Assembly: GCA_014529385.2 (NCBI GenBank)
Contig: CM043952.1
Location: 59,439,119 to 59,503,118 of the forward strand
DNA length: 64,000 bases
Reading direction: 5' to 3'
Origin: Adiantum capillus-veneris
Lineage: Eukaryota > Streptophyta > Polypodiopsida > Polypodiales > Pteridaceae
Under the pieces are notes generated by a model. That model searched no databases. It saw nothing but the letters and a program-made list of their open reading frames with translations, and was not told where the DNA came from. Below, one piece after another: positions 23,790-35,891 of this stretch. How positions within the stretch are numbered: the stretch's first letter is position 1; each line of letters opens with the position of its first letter. The position numbers were made by a program, and so were the translations under genes.

Positions 23790-25055
23790 TGTCAGGTTCT
23801 ATTTCTCAAGCTCCCTTCACCCTTAGACTCAGGTGTGTGTGAGCCGGGGCCGGAGAGTGGAATGGTCGCACTGTTGAGGAGTCAGGGTATGGTCAGGGGC
23901 TGGGTGGAAATAGTCCCTTGCACCCGCACTCAAATTTTTGTTTTCAAGTTTAAACAAAAAATTCAAAGTTTGTCGAGCTGACGAGCCTGTGCACTGTCGA
24001 AAACTTCCTCTTTCTGACAACCTGCAGAAAACGACCTGGCGAGTGTATGTGAGGGGTCATCCCCTTCTGCTGCTCTCTAGCCTCTCCTTAACGCTGCCAG
24101 ATACTACCCAAATTGCCCCTCTCTGCCTGAACCTGGCTGCCCTTCTAGCAATGCTGCCTGAGAGTTGCATGGAGTGTGTGTACAGACCTGCAGTTTCAAA
24201 TGCAAGCCTTAATTGCTGCTCCTGCCCCAGAGTTCCTAAACTCCAAGCTCTCACAGTTCACCTGCTGCAGCCCGATTTCAATTTTCTGATTCCTTGCTTG
24301 CAAAATGCCTTTAGATTTGCCTAATTCTGCACTGGCTCGGATTCAGTGCTCGTAGCCTTGCCTTGAAATGCTCTCAACCATTCCCTGCAAAGCTTTGCCG
24401 ATTTTGGTGATATGTTCACTATTCTGATTTTCCCCTACAGATTCCCTTGCAAGCTCAATTTGATGCTGCCAATTCTAAAGCCGATTAAAAATTTTCCCCC
24501 TATTTCCATGCTCTGCTTGGGTTGCACCTTGATTCTCTTGCCCGAGAGCTCGTAGCTCTCTATGTCGGCCTACAGATCTCCAATCCTATTTGCTCCAATT
24601 CCCTGAGAATGCTATGCACAATTCTCTGTGACCCTACAAAAGCTCCCAAGATTCCCTTCGAGCCAAGAGGGGCTGCGTGCGAGATCCGCCTGATCTCCTC
24701 CGATCAAACTCCGATCCGTGTCTGTTACGACCGCCAAGCTCAAGCTTGAGCTCCAACCTCCGCCATAGCCGGCAAGCTCCATCGCTTTCGAGTCTGTCGT
24801 CGGGAAGCGGTCGCACATGCGGTTCACCAATGTAGCTTTGATACCACTTGTTAGTGCGTACACGGTGCGGTGCAGTGCATGCGGGGAAGGGGAGAAGCAT
24901 GAGATGGTGTGGGTGGAGAAACCTCTCACGAACTAAGAGTGAGGAGCTCCTTATTCATATGTATATAATGAATAAGGGCATGCACACACAATGGGCGAGC
25001 TGTCGAAAACTGGACATCCGGCCCCGAGCAAAGGTGCAGCGCCTTTACCCCAACA
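22694..25055 (-). mobile_element. Element H: small-LTR element without recognisable coding region, 3' part lost
   Basis: On the minus strand a 207-bp LTR (25,055 to 24,849; starts TGTTGGGG, ends CACTAACA) is followed by AG and TGGTATCAAAGC, a tRNA-Met-type primer site at 24,835-24,846. About 2.1 kb of internal sequence follows with no gag or pol similarity, repeated CGAAGCC or GCCGATG phrases and a (CT)n tract. It lies in the 3' LTR of copia 1, between bases corresponding to CTCT and AGGGC. Its second LTR and the neighbouring copia 1 sequence were removed by a deletion ending at 22,694. Size and lack of genes suggest a non-autonomous (LARD- or TRIM-like) element. Confidence 0.6.
23747..23788. 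repeat. (CT)n microsatellite
   Basis: A CT dinucleotide run inside element H. Confidence 0.95.
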
Positions 25056-25169
25056 AGGGCTAACTTATCTTTCCATTGCACACTAAGCAATATACTTGTT
25101 GTTGTGTGCCTTGAGCTTCCTTCATCTTCTCCAAGTTGTGTGTGTTTCCCTGCAACCCTAGCTCCAACA
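25056..25169 (+). repeat. Last 114 bp of the copia 1 3' LTR
   Basis: It matches the end of the copia 2 LTRs (CTTATCTTTCCATTGCACAC, then TGTGTGCCTTGAGCTTCC) and ends CTCCAACA, followed by the TTTCT duplication. Confidence 0.93.
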
Positions 25170-25270
25170 TTTCTTAGGTTCATAGCTCCCTTGTGAAATC
25201 ATGCTCACAGGTAAAAGCTCTTTGTGACATTGTAAGTCTCTTGCTGTAAAATTATGTTTTAAATACTCGG

Positions 25271-25414
25271 GGGATTCACCATGGAAAACTTACCGCACCA
25301 CGTAAGTGTAGAGGAGGGTGTTTTTTTTACAAGTTACATAAGCGTATAAGTTAGGGGCAGGTCCCCAATAATTTATCACCCAAGCTAAAAAATAAGGAAG
25401 GGGGGTATCATATT
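25271..25414. repeat. 144-bp inverted repeat, right arm (partner at 9,783)
   Basis: Reverse-complement match to 9,783-9,926 with only scattered differences. The match ends abruptly at the outer side (after TATCATATT). Confidence 0.85.
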
Positions 25415-25818
25415 GTGGAAGGGGGGACCTGACTCGGGTTGATTACTTGTAACAATTGGTCACCAATGTGCACTAGAACTTGGATGAATTTAGGGGAAGT
25501 TTTATATCAGGTCACACATCACATTTTGCATCAAGCAGGTCATAGAGATAAGGGCTGATTTGGAGCAGGTCAAGGGTTGATTTACACCAACTTTGGATGG
25601 GTCAGAATTGGACGAGTAGCCGGAGTACAGACTCAGATCAGGCACATAATTTGAAAGTCAGACTAAGGCACATTGAGGGTACATCTAGCTATCAACAAAA
25701 GTGGTTCATTAGTACATTGCCAGTCACTATGCTACTACACACTCTTTGACTAGTTTTACTCAGTTAGACCATGTGAGACCTAAATTTTATATATAAGATA
25801 GGGGTATAATAATTTTCT
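25415..25818. other. No gene recognised
   Basis: Nothing with family resemblance on either strand. Confidence 0.5.
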
Positions 25819-26100
25819 TCATTGATTGTCGTATAAGCGTAGAAAGGGCGTCATATTCCCTAATATGAGTCGTATATAGGAACAGTGAGGGTAGTCCTTG
25901 TCTAAGGTAGCTTCATCCCCATTCTTCAAGATAGTCCCGCCACTAGACAATGTGTTCTCTAAGAATTCTATTTTGAAGGACTTTCTGGGTTGGAGCTCCA
26001 ATATATTTTGGGTGGGCATGATAATTTGTTCATCATCGAGGAGCTGGTCATCGCTAGGAATGTAGGGTTTTGATAAGCTTACATGGAACACATCATGCAA
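25819..26100 (-). pseudogene. Gypsy integrase C-terminal fragment with chromodomain linker
   Basis: The minus-strand frame starts MHDVFHVSLSKPYIPSDDQL, the classic end-of-integrase block that precedes the chromodomain in chromoviruses, then an acidic linker (DEQIIMPTQNILELQP). The expected chromodomain is garbled after about residue 50. It is a short fragment, opposite in orientation to chromovirus B just downstream. Confidence 0.8.
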
Positions 26101-26511
26101 TTTAATATTTAATATGATATGGCTACATAGTACTTAACTTGCATGGCCACCCTACTGGAAGTGCTCCAGAGGACATTCTCTTCCAATTGGACCATACTTG
26201 GTTCGGGCACCCGGCCACTCTTGGGTCGCCCATCGGCACGTGCCTAGTATGGGCACATTGGTTGGCCATGGTGGGTCTCGAACCACGAAGGCCAAAGAGG
26301 TAGCATTAATCATAAAAAGTGTGTCCATCCTATGGCCACCCCCTTTTTGAGCATTGAAGAGCTACAAACACATCAATTCTTTGGGTGGCCTGGGAGCGAT
26401 CATGGGCTGGGGCTAATGGATGAGGTCTAATGGCCGTCCAGTGGCCAACTAGGCGGCTAGTGGCCAGACTCACCAAGAGCTTCCCTAGGACACTAGTAGC
26501 AGTTATTTTCG
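26101..26511. other. No gene recognised
   Basis: Junction sequence between two oppositely oriented gypsy fragments. It contains repeated GGCCACC- and GTGGCCA-type words around 26,320-26,480 but no coding resemblance. Confidence 0.45.
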
Positions 26512-28960
26512 AAAGACGGCACATATCGTATGTGTGTCGACTATAGAGCACTAAATAGGATCACTATCAAGAATAGGTTTACCGTTCCACAGGTAGAAGA
26601 CCTATTTGATAAGCTACAAGGGTCCACCTACTTCAGTAGGATTGACCTAAAAAGTGGCTATCATCAAATAAGGATAGTTGATCAAGACATTGTAAAGACC
26701 GCATTTCGCACTACGTTTGGTCTTTATGAATACATTGTCATGCCTTTTGGCTTGACCAATGCACCAGCCACATTCAACCGCTTGATGGAGAAGCTATTCA
26801 GACCTCACTGAACCTTTACTGGAGTGTTCTTTGATGATAGCATCATCTACTCTAATTCATTAAATGAACACAAGCGACATCTCCAGGTAATATTTCAAGT
26901 TCTAAGAGAGAATAAACTTTATGTTAATCGAAAGAAAAGTGATTTTTTCTTGCAAGAGATTTAGTATTTAGGTCACATTATCTCTCAAGATGGCATCCAA
27001 ATGGATCCATCAAAGTTAGAGGTAATAAAAGGATGGCATAAACCAAGGAATCTTCATGAGTTAAGAAGCTTTATAGGTATGTGCGCATACTATAGACGCT
27101 TCATAGAAAAGTTCTCACTCATAGCAGGACCATAACATGATGTAACAAAGAAAACACTAGGTACACATGGTCTGCCAAGGAGAACAATGCTTTCGAAAAG
27201 CTTAAATAAAAGCTTATCTCTCAACCTGTGCTTACACTACCGAATCTCTCAAAGCCATTTGAGGTCCAATGTGATGCTTGTGGTGATTGCCTTGGAGTTG
27301 TTTTGCTTCAAGAAGGGCACGCCATAGGCTATGAAAGTCAAAGTCTCAACCCTGTTGAGCAAGCTCTTGGCATATATGAAAAGGAACTCCTTGCAGATCT
27401 ACATGCCTTAGACTCATGGAAGCACTATTTATTGGGACTCCTTTCATTTTGCGAACGGATCACCAAAGTCTTAAGTACTTCATGAAGCAGACCAAGCTCT
27501 CCGACAAACAAATGAGGTGGGTAAATTTCCTTTCACAATTTCATTTTCATATTGCTCACATTGCTGACAAGCATAATCAAGTAGCCGATGCACTCTCAAG
27601 ACGGCCGAGAGTGAATGCGGTTTCCATAGAAACTCACAATGATCTATCTTCTATGATAGATGAGTATGCTATTGATCCCAATTTTAGAGATGTGATTTCA
27701 GCCCTTGCACTAGGGAAGAAAGAGGAACCATTTACTTTACAAGATGGTTATCTTCTCTATGGCAATAGACTATGCGTTACTAGCTCACTACGTGAGAAAG
27801 TAATGTATGAATCTCATGATCCTCCTTATGCAGGGCATAGAGGGATTTAGTCTACCCTAAAGGGGATCCAAACATATTTCTATTTGCCTACCATGAAAGC
27901 AAACATACAAGAGTATGTTTCTAAATGTGTGGTATGCCAAAAGATGAAGTTTGATAGAGGAAAGCAACTTGGATTTCTTCAACCTTTGCCAATCCCTAAT
28001 TCACCATGGGAGAGCATATCCATGGATTTTATCTTTGGATTGCCTAAGTCTATCCATGGGAATACGGGAATAAGGACGATAGTAGACAGGTTCAATAAAC
28101 AAGCTCATTTTAGACCTGTCAAAATGACTATCAAAGCCCATCAAATGGCAACCCTCTTCATTTCACAAATCTTCAAGTACCATGGCTTGTCAATGTCCAT
28201 AGTGTCGGATAGAGATCCTAGAATGACCAGTAATTTCTGGAAGGGTCTCTTTGAGAATTTAGGAACAAGGCTAAACTTCTCTTCGGCCTATCACCCACAA
28301 ACGGATGGCCAAAGTGAAATAGCTAACCTAACAATTTTCGATCTACTAAAAGCCTATGTAATGGAAGTAGATCAAAGATCCCAATGGGAGAAGTACTTAC
28401 CCTTAGTGGAGTATGCCTATAATAACATTGTACATACTTCCACGGGAAAAGCACCTTTTGAGGTAATTGAGGGAAGATCAATAAGTCCCTTGCTACTTAA
28501 GGTACACGGGAAGATCTTCACTGCATATGAGTATAGCTGAGACCTACAAGAATCTTTCCAAAAGATTAAGGATGCTATCTCTATCTCATAGCAAAGGCAA
28601 AAGGCTGCTATTGACAAGCACAAAAGAGTCCAAGCCTTTAAAGAAAATGATTGGGTCTTACTCAAATTCCCAAGGCTCGATTAAGGCACACAATGGGCAA
28701 GAATCCTACGGGACACCAAAAGTACTATGTTAAGTTAGCAAAAAGGTACTATGGTCCCTTCTAGATTCTTAGGCCAATCAATGAGATGGCCTATCAACTC
28801 AAGTTGCCCAACCATTGGCTCATACACAATGCTTAAATGTGAGCCTACTAAAGCCTTACAAAGGAGATCCACCTCAAGAACCAACTATTGAAGACCCACC
28901 GGAGATCGAGGACCAAGAAGAGGTGCTCCAACTCGATTTCTCTGACATGAAGACAAAGTA
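26512..28960 (+). pseudogene. Chromovirus B pol (RT-RNase H-integrase)
   Basis: It begins in the middle of RT at [20 protein letters not shown], continues through [15 protein letters not shown] and [19 protein letters not shown], then meets a stop. The catalytic block reads FFDDSIIYS. RNase H follows at about 27,230-27,620 across one frameshift (VQCDACGDCLGVVLLQEG; ILRTDHQSLKYF; KHNQVADALSRRP). Integrase runs to about 28,540 with zinc-binding CVVCQKMK, ISMDFIFGLPKS, IVSDRDPRMTSNFW and SAYHPQTDGQSEIAN, so the three catalytic acidic positions remain. The C-terminal domain is frameshifted and no chromodomain is readable. Gag, protease and early RT are missing. Confidence 0.9.
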
Positions 28961-29410
28961 CTAAGAGGCGGTAAGATGCTTTTGAAGATGCTAGATAGAT
29001 GCAAGGTATACAATTAAAGGATAACCTAAACCTTGTCAATGCTTAGAATGCTTCCCAAGAGTAAGCAAATGTACAAATGTTAAAAATGAACAAAATTTTT
29101 GTCTTATAAGACTCTCTTTTTCTGTATTGTGCACAAAAATGAAGTAGTATGCATGCTTAGATCAAGTTTACGGAGACGACGTCTCCCAAGTAGAGCTTGT
29201 CACTCTACTATGGAAGATAATAGGACTAATGTGCAGACATGCTTGCGGCAGTCTCAGGCTCTCAAGCGCCAAATGGACTAGTCATCCATTGTGGAATGAT
29301 GTCATAGGGTAACTTAGGGATCCTCTACCCGCTAAGAAAAGGACTAATGAATATGCTTTATCTTCTCTACCTCATAGTCGAGGACGACTATGATTTCAAG
29401 AGAAAGGTAA

Positions 29411-29880
29411 TGTCATAATAATCAATATCTAATTCTCCTAAATGATTTTCTCATGTTAAACTGATCATTTAATATGGGGAAGTGCCAGGGGAGAAAAAGC
29501 TAGAATATTGGCTAAGCTAGCAGACCGGCCACAGTAGGGATCCAAAGGGGGGGCCATCTGTAAAAGAGCCATATGCAACAATGGGCTTAAAAGACCCTAA
29601 GGTTCAACCCATTAAGACTTCCAAAATGCTAAGGTTCCAAAAATTCAAAGGTTGTGTCCAAAGGTCAAACTTGGGGGGAATTGGATGCTTTGTGTGTGTC
29701 CCAAAAGTCTTTAGCAATCCCTACATGAGAAGGGGCGAGCCTTGCAAGTAGGGGATGAGAGAGAAACTCTCTCTCTCACACACACAAGCTCCCTTTACAC
29801 AAAGGGAATGACGGACACATGTCAACTCCCTAGCCCAGATGCCCACAAGGTGTACCCAATTCCTATTGGATGGTGTATTA
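29411..29880 (+). repeat. 3' LTR of chromovirus B, 5' part (same family as the solo LTR at 6.6 kb)
   Basis: It starts TGTCATAATAATC after the weak purine run AAGAGAAAGG. It matches the solo LTR in reverse orientation along AAATGATTTTCTCAT, CTTAAAAGACC and GACACATGTCAA up to about 29,880, where the homology ends. Beyond this lies sequence belonging to, or joined with, element E. The full-length relative is 1.9 kb, so this copy is truncated. Confidence 0.75.
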
Positions 29881-30558
29881 TTGCCCTTAACTCTCCCATT
29901 TAAACATCATTCAACTCTGACAAACAGTCTGACAAACACTCTGAACATTCACAAAATTTCGCCATTGCTACAAACTTCAGTACAGACTTGCAAACATACT
30001 CTGAAAAGACTTGCTGCTTCCATTATGCATTCAGAATACTACAGTGATGAGAATACAGAAAGAGAAAGAAGACAACAGTGTTGACAAAACATTCTGCACT
30101 TCCTTAATACTGCAAGAATCCGCCATTACATCCTCTTCATCATTGTAATGTGAACTACCTATTTCCAAACACCCCTTGACATAAATAAACATCCCTACAC
30201 TTAAGATCCCAAAAGACACACCCCATATTAAGGTTCATTACATAGTCACTTTTAAAAGCAAAATCCTACTCTACCGAGGTGTAGCCTTAACACTTGGCAC
30301 AACCTGGTGGCTTGAGCCATAGGCTGACCTCGGACCCATGATCCCTTGATCCATGTTCAACCACTTTGATTTTCTGCATTCAGTCCCTGCTTCTGCTCCA
30401 CTTCAACAATTGCATCCTCTCCCACAGGTAACTATATTGCCAGCGGTTTTGCATCCACATCAACCACAAGAACTGAACCTTCTGCCGACTGTCTCCATGC
30501 TACTCTCATGTAGTTCCTGCACATTTGCAGCTTGTGCTCCCATTTGAATACTAGTCTG
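29881..30558. other. Probable 3' LTR or UTR of element E (minus strand), no gene
   Basis: On the minus strand, GCCAAG is followed at 30,292 by TGTTAAGGCTACACC, a plausible LTR start for element E, whose coding region ends at about 30,559. The other LTR of E is not in the window, so this cannot be confirmed by comparison. It contains a GACAAAC-type short direct repeat near 29,917-29,945. Confidence 0.35.
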
Positions 30559-32255
30559 CTACTCCATCAACTGCTTTCGGATTAATTCCAATTGCATTTC
30601 CAATTCATCATTCCGCGCACGCAGCTCGACATTCTCCTTGCGGACCTTATGCTCTCCAGCAGCTTCAAACCACGACTTGTACTTATCAATCTGCTTTGCC
30701 ATGTGTTCTTGAAGAAGCCCTGCTTCTTGGTGCCACAATTCCTTGGTATAATCAAACACCTCTTTCTTCAAAACATCCACATCTGCATCAGAGATCAATA
30801 CACCTGTGACACCCTGGCCATCCAAAGTGGCCCTCTCCAGATCCACCAATGGAGTTAACCTATTCATCAAGAAATTGTTATTTGTAATAAGATGTCAATC
30901 TTATCCTCCACTTCATGAAAACTGCTTCTCTGTGGCCTCCTTAAGCCCATTTGCCCATATCTGAAACTCTTGTGCAGTTCCTGCCATCTCAGAAATCTGA
31001 TTACGCATATCCACACTGACCCGAGCTAACTCCTCTTGTAATAATGTCTTCTCCTTCAATACTTCATCCACCCGGCTCTGCAGGTGACTGACTTCACACT
31101 CCAAGCTATCAATGTGTTCCCCCTCAGCCTTTTGTATCTCAAGGGTGAGGATCATAGCCTCCTGATTGCAGATAAACCGATTCAAGTCCGACAACATCAT
31201 CTTGAACTAAGAACACCCCATCCAACTTAACACTTGCCGGTTTAGCAAAAGGGGTTGTTTTAATGGCTTGTGTCACCGGGGTCTGTTCCCCTGAACCCTC
31301 ATGAACCTTCCGCGGAAACAGAGTTATGGTACGGCTCTGGGTGTCGATTTTTGGCAATCCTGCTCATAGAAGGGAAAAAAGTGACCTTCCCTAATGACGG
31401 CACCTTCTCATCTGTGCCAGCTTCTGCTGCCGACTTACTTCCTTGGCCCAATGCAGATTCAAGCTTGTCTCCACTAGGCATATCCCAATCTAACTTCCGA
31501 CGCTTTGCATCACCCAAGCTCTGCACATCTGGACTCTTAACAAAGCTCGGTGGTGTGGGTGTGAGAGGTACCTGCAGCACATAGGAGAAAATTGCCTGCA
31601 AGTAAGGAGATACCTTGGTAACAGACGGTGACCTCCTTTTATCCCTTGGCTCTGAAAGCTGCAGTGTGTCAAAAATGAAGGATGCCCAATCCACCTTCTG
31701 CCCTCGTTCTGTTTGATACATTGGGGCAAACGCCTCTTTGGACATATAGGCGGTTTTTTCCAAGAAACAAACCCTATCCAAATACCAAAATAAGTGAGTA
31801 CTGCGGAGTTTGCCACAATTCCGCACCATATAATAAGCCCTACTGCCAACTGGCTGCCCAAATTTGGACCTCATCACCGCATCTGTCACTTTCTTTACCT
31901 CGTGCAAAGGATTGTGAGCAACCTTGAAGACCTCTACCACCAACTTTGGGGAAATGTCCTTTCCCTCCATGATATAGCCAGCATTTTCCCTAAGGTGGCA
32001 AAGCTACGGCTCTCCAAATTCATTCTTCTCCCAAAATGCCCATGGTAAACATGCATACTCATAAAGGCCAACCCGGCGCAGCCATACCTCTATTTTATGA
32101 TCATGAACGTCAAATATCTCGTCGACCTCCATCTCCTCCAAAGCATCGTCTCCACCAGATTCTGCCCCCTCAATTTCCTCTACGCTCTGAATACTTTCTC
32201 TGCGGGGGCGTAACAGCTCTTCCATGGCCATCTTCATTGAACGGGTTTGTGTCAT
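30559..32255 (-). pseudogene. Element E downstream (env-position) coding region, family unrecognised
   Basis: It begins around MTQTRSMKMAMEELLRPRRE, followed by an acidic stretch (EEMEVDEIFDVHDHKIEVWL), one TAG, and a roughly 220-residue segment with no recognised family (VRNCGKLRSTHLFWYLDRVC). After frameshifts near 31,200-31,290 come two coiled-coil segments (EVSHLQSRVDEVLKEKTLLQ and a region with NVELRARNDELEMQLEL). The first 950 bp lie in the same reading frame as pol. The position is that of env-like or extra ORFs in Athila and Tat elements. I see no signal peptide or membrane span, so an envelope function is not supported. It may be an internal structural or coiled-coil protein. Confidence 0.6.
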
Positions 32256-32720
32256 CTCCTCCTCACCTAGCTCCTACTGTTTAGGCACTGCAGATTTTAT
32301 GAAGCTTTCAAAAGACATGGTGTCGAAGGTGATAGGAAACTCACGCACAGTGGTAAAGCTTCTTTTGACGACGAACGCGGGATACTTGCATGCAAAATGG
32401 GTGTGGCCTTTCACCTCAAATCGTGAGCTGACCATCCCATGATGGTCCTTATTCTGAAATTGCGTGTTAATACCCCGCACACTTGTGTTGATTGGACCAC
32501 TCACTTCAAGGGAATCTCCCTTAAAAACATTCCGCGTCGTAAACTAGTGACTTCCTTGATGACATAACCCCTGGAAAATTCCACCCAATGCAATTCCGCT
32601 GCGGATTTTTTCCAATACCACACTTTTGTCAGAACCAAATCCGACCACATTCTGCGACATGAACCCACTGCTGGACACTGTATGGTTTGCCAAAGAGTCC
32701 TCCTTAAACTCCAACACTGG

Positions 32721-35700
32721 TTATACCCATTTCACTCCAATTTCCTCAGCCTTGTTTACCATCCATCTTGGAATCTCGAGAATCTTGCCATAAAATTTAT
32801 TCATCCTAAAGCCATTGACCGGTTTCACAACAGGTGTACCAAAAACATCCCTCAATCTGACTGTTCCTTGGCCTAATTTTTCTACAATTTGATAAGGCCC
32901 AAAGTACCTTAACTTCAGTTTTCCTGGGTGTGGTCCCAACTTGGAATTGTACAACATCACCCAATCACCCTTCTGAAAAATTTTGAACTTAACCTGCCTC
33001 GTCATCCAAGCTTGTCGTCTCCTTTTTCCAATATCTATTGCATATTCACTATGAATCCGATCCTCTTCCAACTTCAACAACTCCCTCTGTCTATGCAACA
33101 CACAATCCTCAAGACTCAGCCTATGTTAAACTGCCAATCTCAGACTTGGAATCACATACTCCATGGGAACAACAGCCTCAATCCCATAAACCAATTTGAA
33201 AGTTGTCATCCCTGTGGAAACCTTATATGCTATACGAAACGACCATAAAATTGAATCCAATTTGTCATCCCAATCCTTTCTATTTTTTGAGACAATCTTT
33301 TTTAGAATTCTCACTAGCACCTTGTTTGTACTCTCAGCTTGACCATTTGCCTGCAGATGATATGGAGTTGACTTCTTGTGAAAAATCATATGTGTAGCTT
33401 TCAACTTGGAAATTACTGAATTCACAAAATGCACACCCTGATCTGACACTAACTCAATGGGACATCCAAATCTCGTCATAATGTTTGTAAACAAAAATCT
33501 AGCCACACTGGTTGCTTTATTATCCCTCAAAGATATTGCTTCCACCCATTTGGTAGCATAGTCTGTTGCAACCAAAATGTATCTTACTCCTGTTCTGCTA
33601 GCTTTCGGTGATATTGGCCCAACAAAATCTAATCCCCACTTTTGAATGGTTCAAGTGGTAAAACTGGGTGATCCTGCATCTTGCATGATCTTTCTCCCTA
33701 TTATTTCTCCAGAAAAATGTCCTCCTGCTGTTCCATAATGGGCTTCCTGTAAAACCGCTTTCTGCTCCTCATCGGGCACACATCTCCTAATGATCTGATC
33801 TACTCCCTTTCTATACAATGCTTCAGCAATAATCAGAAATGGCCTACTCCTCAATGCAAACTTCTTACTTTGATCTGATGACATATTAGAAGCCAACACT
33901 CCATCTGTCAAAAACTGCAACATTTGGTCATACCAATTGTCAAAATTCTACCCCTGTACAGAAAACAAATCCGCATTTGGAAACTGATTTGACACTCCTA
34001 GTGTCTCCTCAAAATGCTCCAATCTGCTAAGATAATCCACCACTGCATGCTGATTCCCTGGTGTATGTAACACTGTATAATCAAACTCCTGCAACAAAAG
34101 CATCCATCTGGCAAGTCTACCCTCCATCTTTGGCTTCTTAACTAAGAAGATAAGTGCTTGATGGTCCACATGGAAAACCACTTTATTCCCCAACAAGTAA
34201 TGTCAAAATTTCTCCAAGGCAAACTGCATCCCTAAAGACTCACGCTCCGTAACAGTATAGTTCTTCTCAACCGGTTTCAACATCCAACTTGCATAATATA
34301 CTAGTCTGAACCATCTGCGGATCTTCTCCTGCATCAGCGCCACTCCTACTGCAATATCCAATGCATCCACAAACACATGGAAAGGCAACTGCCAATCTGG
34401 AGGTTGAATAATAGGTGATACCACTAACATTTTTTTCAAAAACTGAAAAGCCTTTTCCTGAGCATCTCCCCAGATAAAATCAATATCCTTCTTTGTCAAA
34501 TGAGTCAAAGGTGCACTGACATCTGCTAAATACCTCAAATTTCGACTATGCCACTTAATCTGTCCCATGAACCTGGAAATCTCCTTCACATTAATAGGTG
34601 ATACTGCCTTCTGAATTGCACTGATCTTGGCTGAATCTATGGAAATCCCCTGTTTAGAAATGATATTCCCTAACAATTTCCCTCTCTGGACTGCAATTGC
34701 ACACTTATATGGATTCAAAGACATCCAAAACAATCGGCATCTTTCCAAACATTTCCTCAGATATTCCAAATGGTTAATCTTCTCACCAAATACCGAAAAA
34801 TCATCCATAAAAATCCTCATGAACTTTGTCAAATAAGGTTCAAATGTCTTAAATGCTTCTTTTGAGTAAGAAGGGGGTCCATTCTTCAATCCAAAACTCA
34901 TCACTGTGTATGCAAAAGCTCCCCACTTAGTAATAAATGTTGTATTAGCTACATCCTCATCTACCATCCGAATCTGATTATACCCTGAAAATCCATCAAG
35001 AAAATTGTACATCTCATGTCTTACTACATCATCCAAGATTGAATCCACAAATGGCAATGGGGATGGATTTGCAATGGTTGATGCATTCAACTTCATGTAA
35101 TCCACACAAACACGGATCTTCCCTGACTTCTTGGGAACCACCACTATAGGTGACCACCAATGTGCTTGATCAATTGGAACTATAACTCCCACTTGGAGAA
35201 GCTTGTCCAACTCCTCTTTAACTTGCTTAGTATAATTGGGGTTCATTCTATATCTATGCTGAATCACTGGAACTGCATCCTCCTTCAAGTTGATTTTGTG
35301 CTTATACACAGCCGGATCCATGCCCTTCAAATCAAAATAATCCCAAGAAAAAACATCAATAAACTCTGTCAACAACTGCTTCAATTCTTCCTTAAATGCA
35401 TCATCCAAATGAACATTTATTTTGACAACTTTAGGACTCCCTTGAGATCCCAAATCAAGATCCCGCAGATCATCCTCTTTGACTCTGGAAACCTTCTCCA
35501 TCAATTTATCATAAAGAAACTCTGCTTTGAGGATTGCCTCCTTTGGTGCAATATCCCCTTCTGAATTATCCTGATCCTTTTTTGCACTACTATGACCAAT
35601 TTGTGACTCATTCTCTGACTTCTTGCCTGAATTCAGATTTGCATCTGGTGCTTCTAACTTATTAGTTGACTTCTTCAACTCTCCCTGATTCACATACTTC

Positions 35701-35891
35701 TCAACAATCTTCACAACATCCACTTCAAACACAGGAACCACTGTAGGATTAGCCTCTATAAAACATGCTTCCTCATCATCTTCAACTTCCTCAGCTAAAT
35801 TTATAGTCTGAGCCAACATTGGTTTCATCGATGTCAACAACTGCTTCTTGGAACTCATCGGAATCCTCATTGAATTTTTACCCTTCTTCAT
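32721..35891 (-). pseudogene. Element E pol (RT-RNase H-integrase)
   Basis: The whole region is one reading frame interrupted by stops at about 34,203, 33,948, 33,651 and 33,126. RT has WWSPIVVVPKKSGKIRVCVD, PLPFVDSILD, FLDGFSGYNQI and the catalytic IFMDDFSVFGE. RNase H has HVFVDALDIAVGVAL, VTERESLGMQFALEKF and FHVDHQALIF. Integrase has KWGLDFVGPISPKASRTGV, ELVSDQGVHFVNS and TPYHLQANGQAESTN, so its three acidic positions are present. Between GRKIMQDAG and the core, the Cys-containing half of the zinc-binding domain is missing, an internal deletion of about 40 residues. It is a non-functional copy. Confidence 0.9.

Larger units (their letters stand above)
12362..25169 (+). mobile_element. Copia element 1: deleted, with two other elements nested inside
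   Basis: It begins with the copia LTR start TGTTACCGTATACATG, the same as copia 2 at 52,207, and ends with the copia LTR end CTCCAACA at 25,169. A 5-bp duplication TTTCT flanks it (12,357-12,361 and 25,170-25,174). Between them lie the LTR start fused to late gag, pol to the integrase core, gypsy C (13,679-22,073), the rest of integrase and linker to 22,693, element H, and only the last 114 bp of the 3' LTR. Two internal deletions remove most of gag and all of RT-RNase H. Matching target duplications prove that these scattered parts were one insertion. Confidence 0.92.

Noticed and set aside
24612-24929. 105-codon minus frame across the element H LTR and primer site
   Set aside because: It crosses an LTR/primer-site boundary and has no gag similarity.
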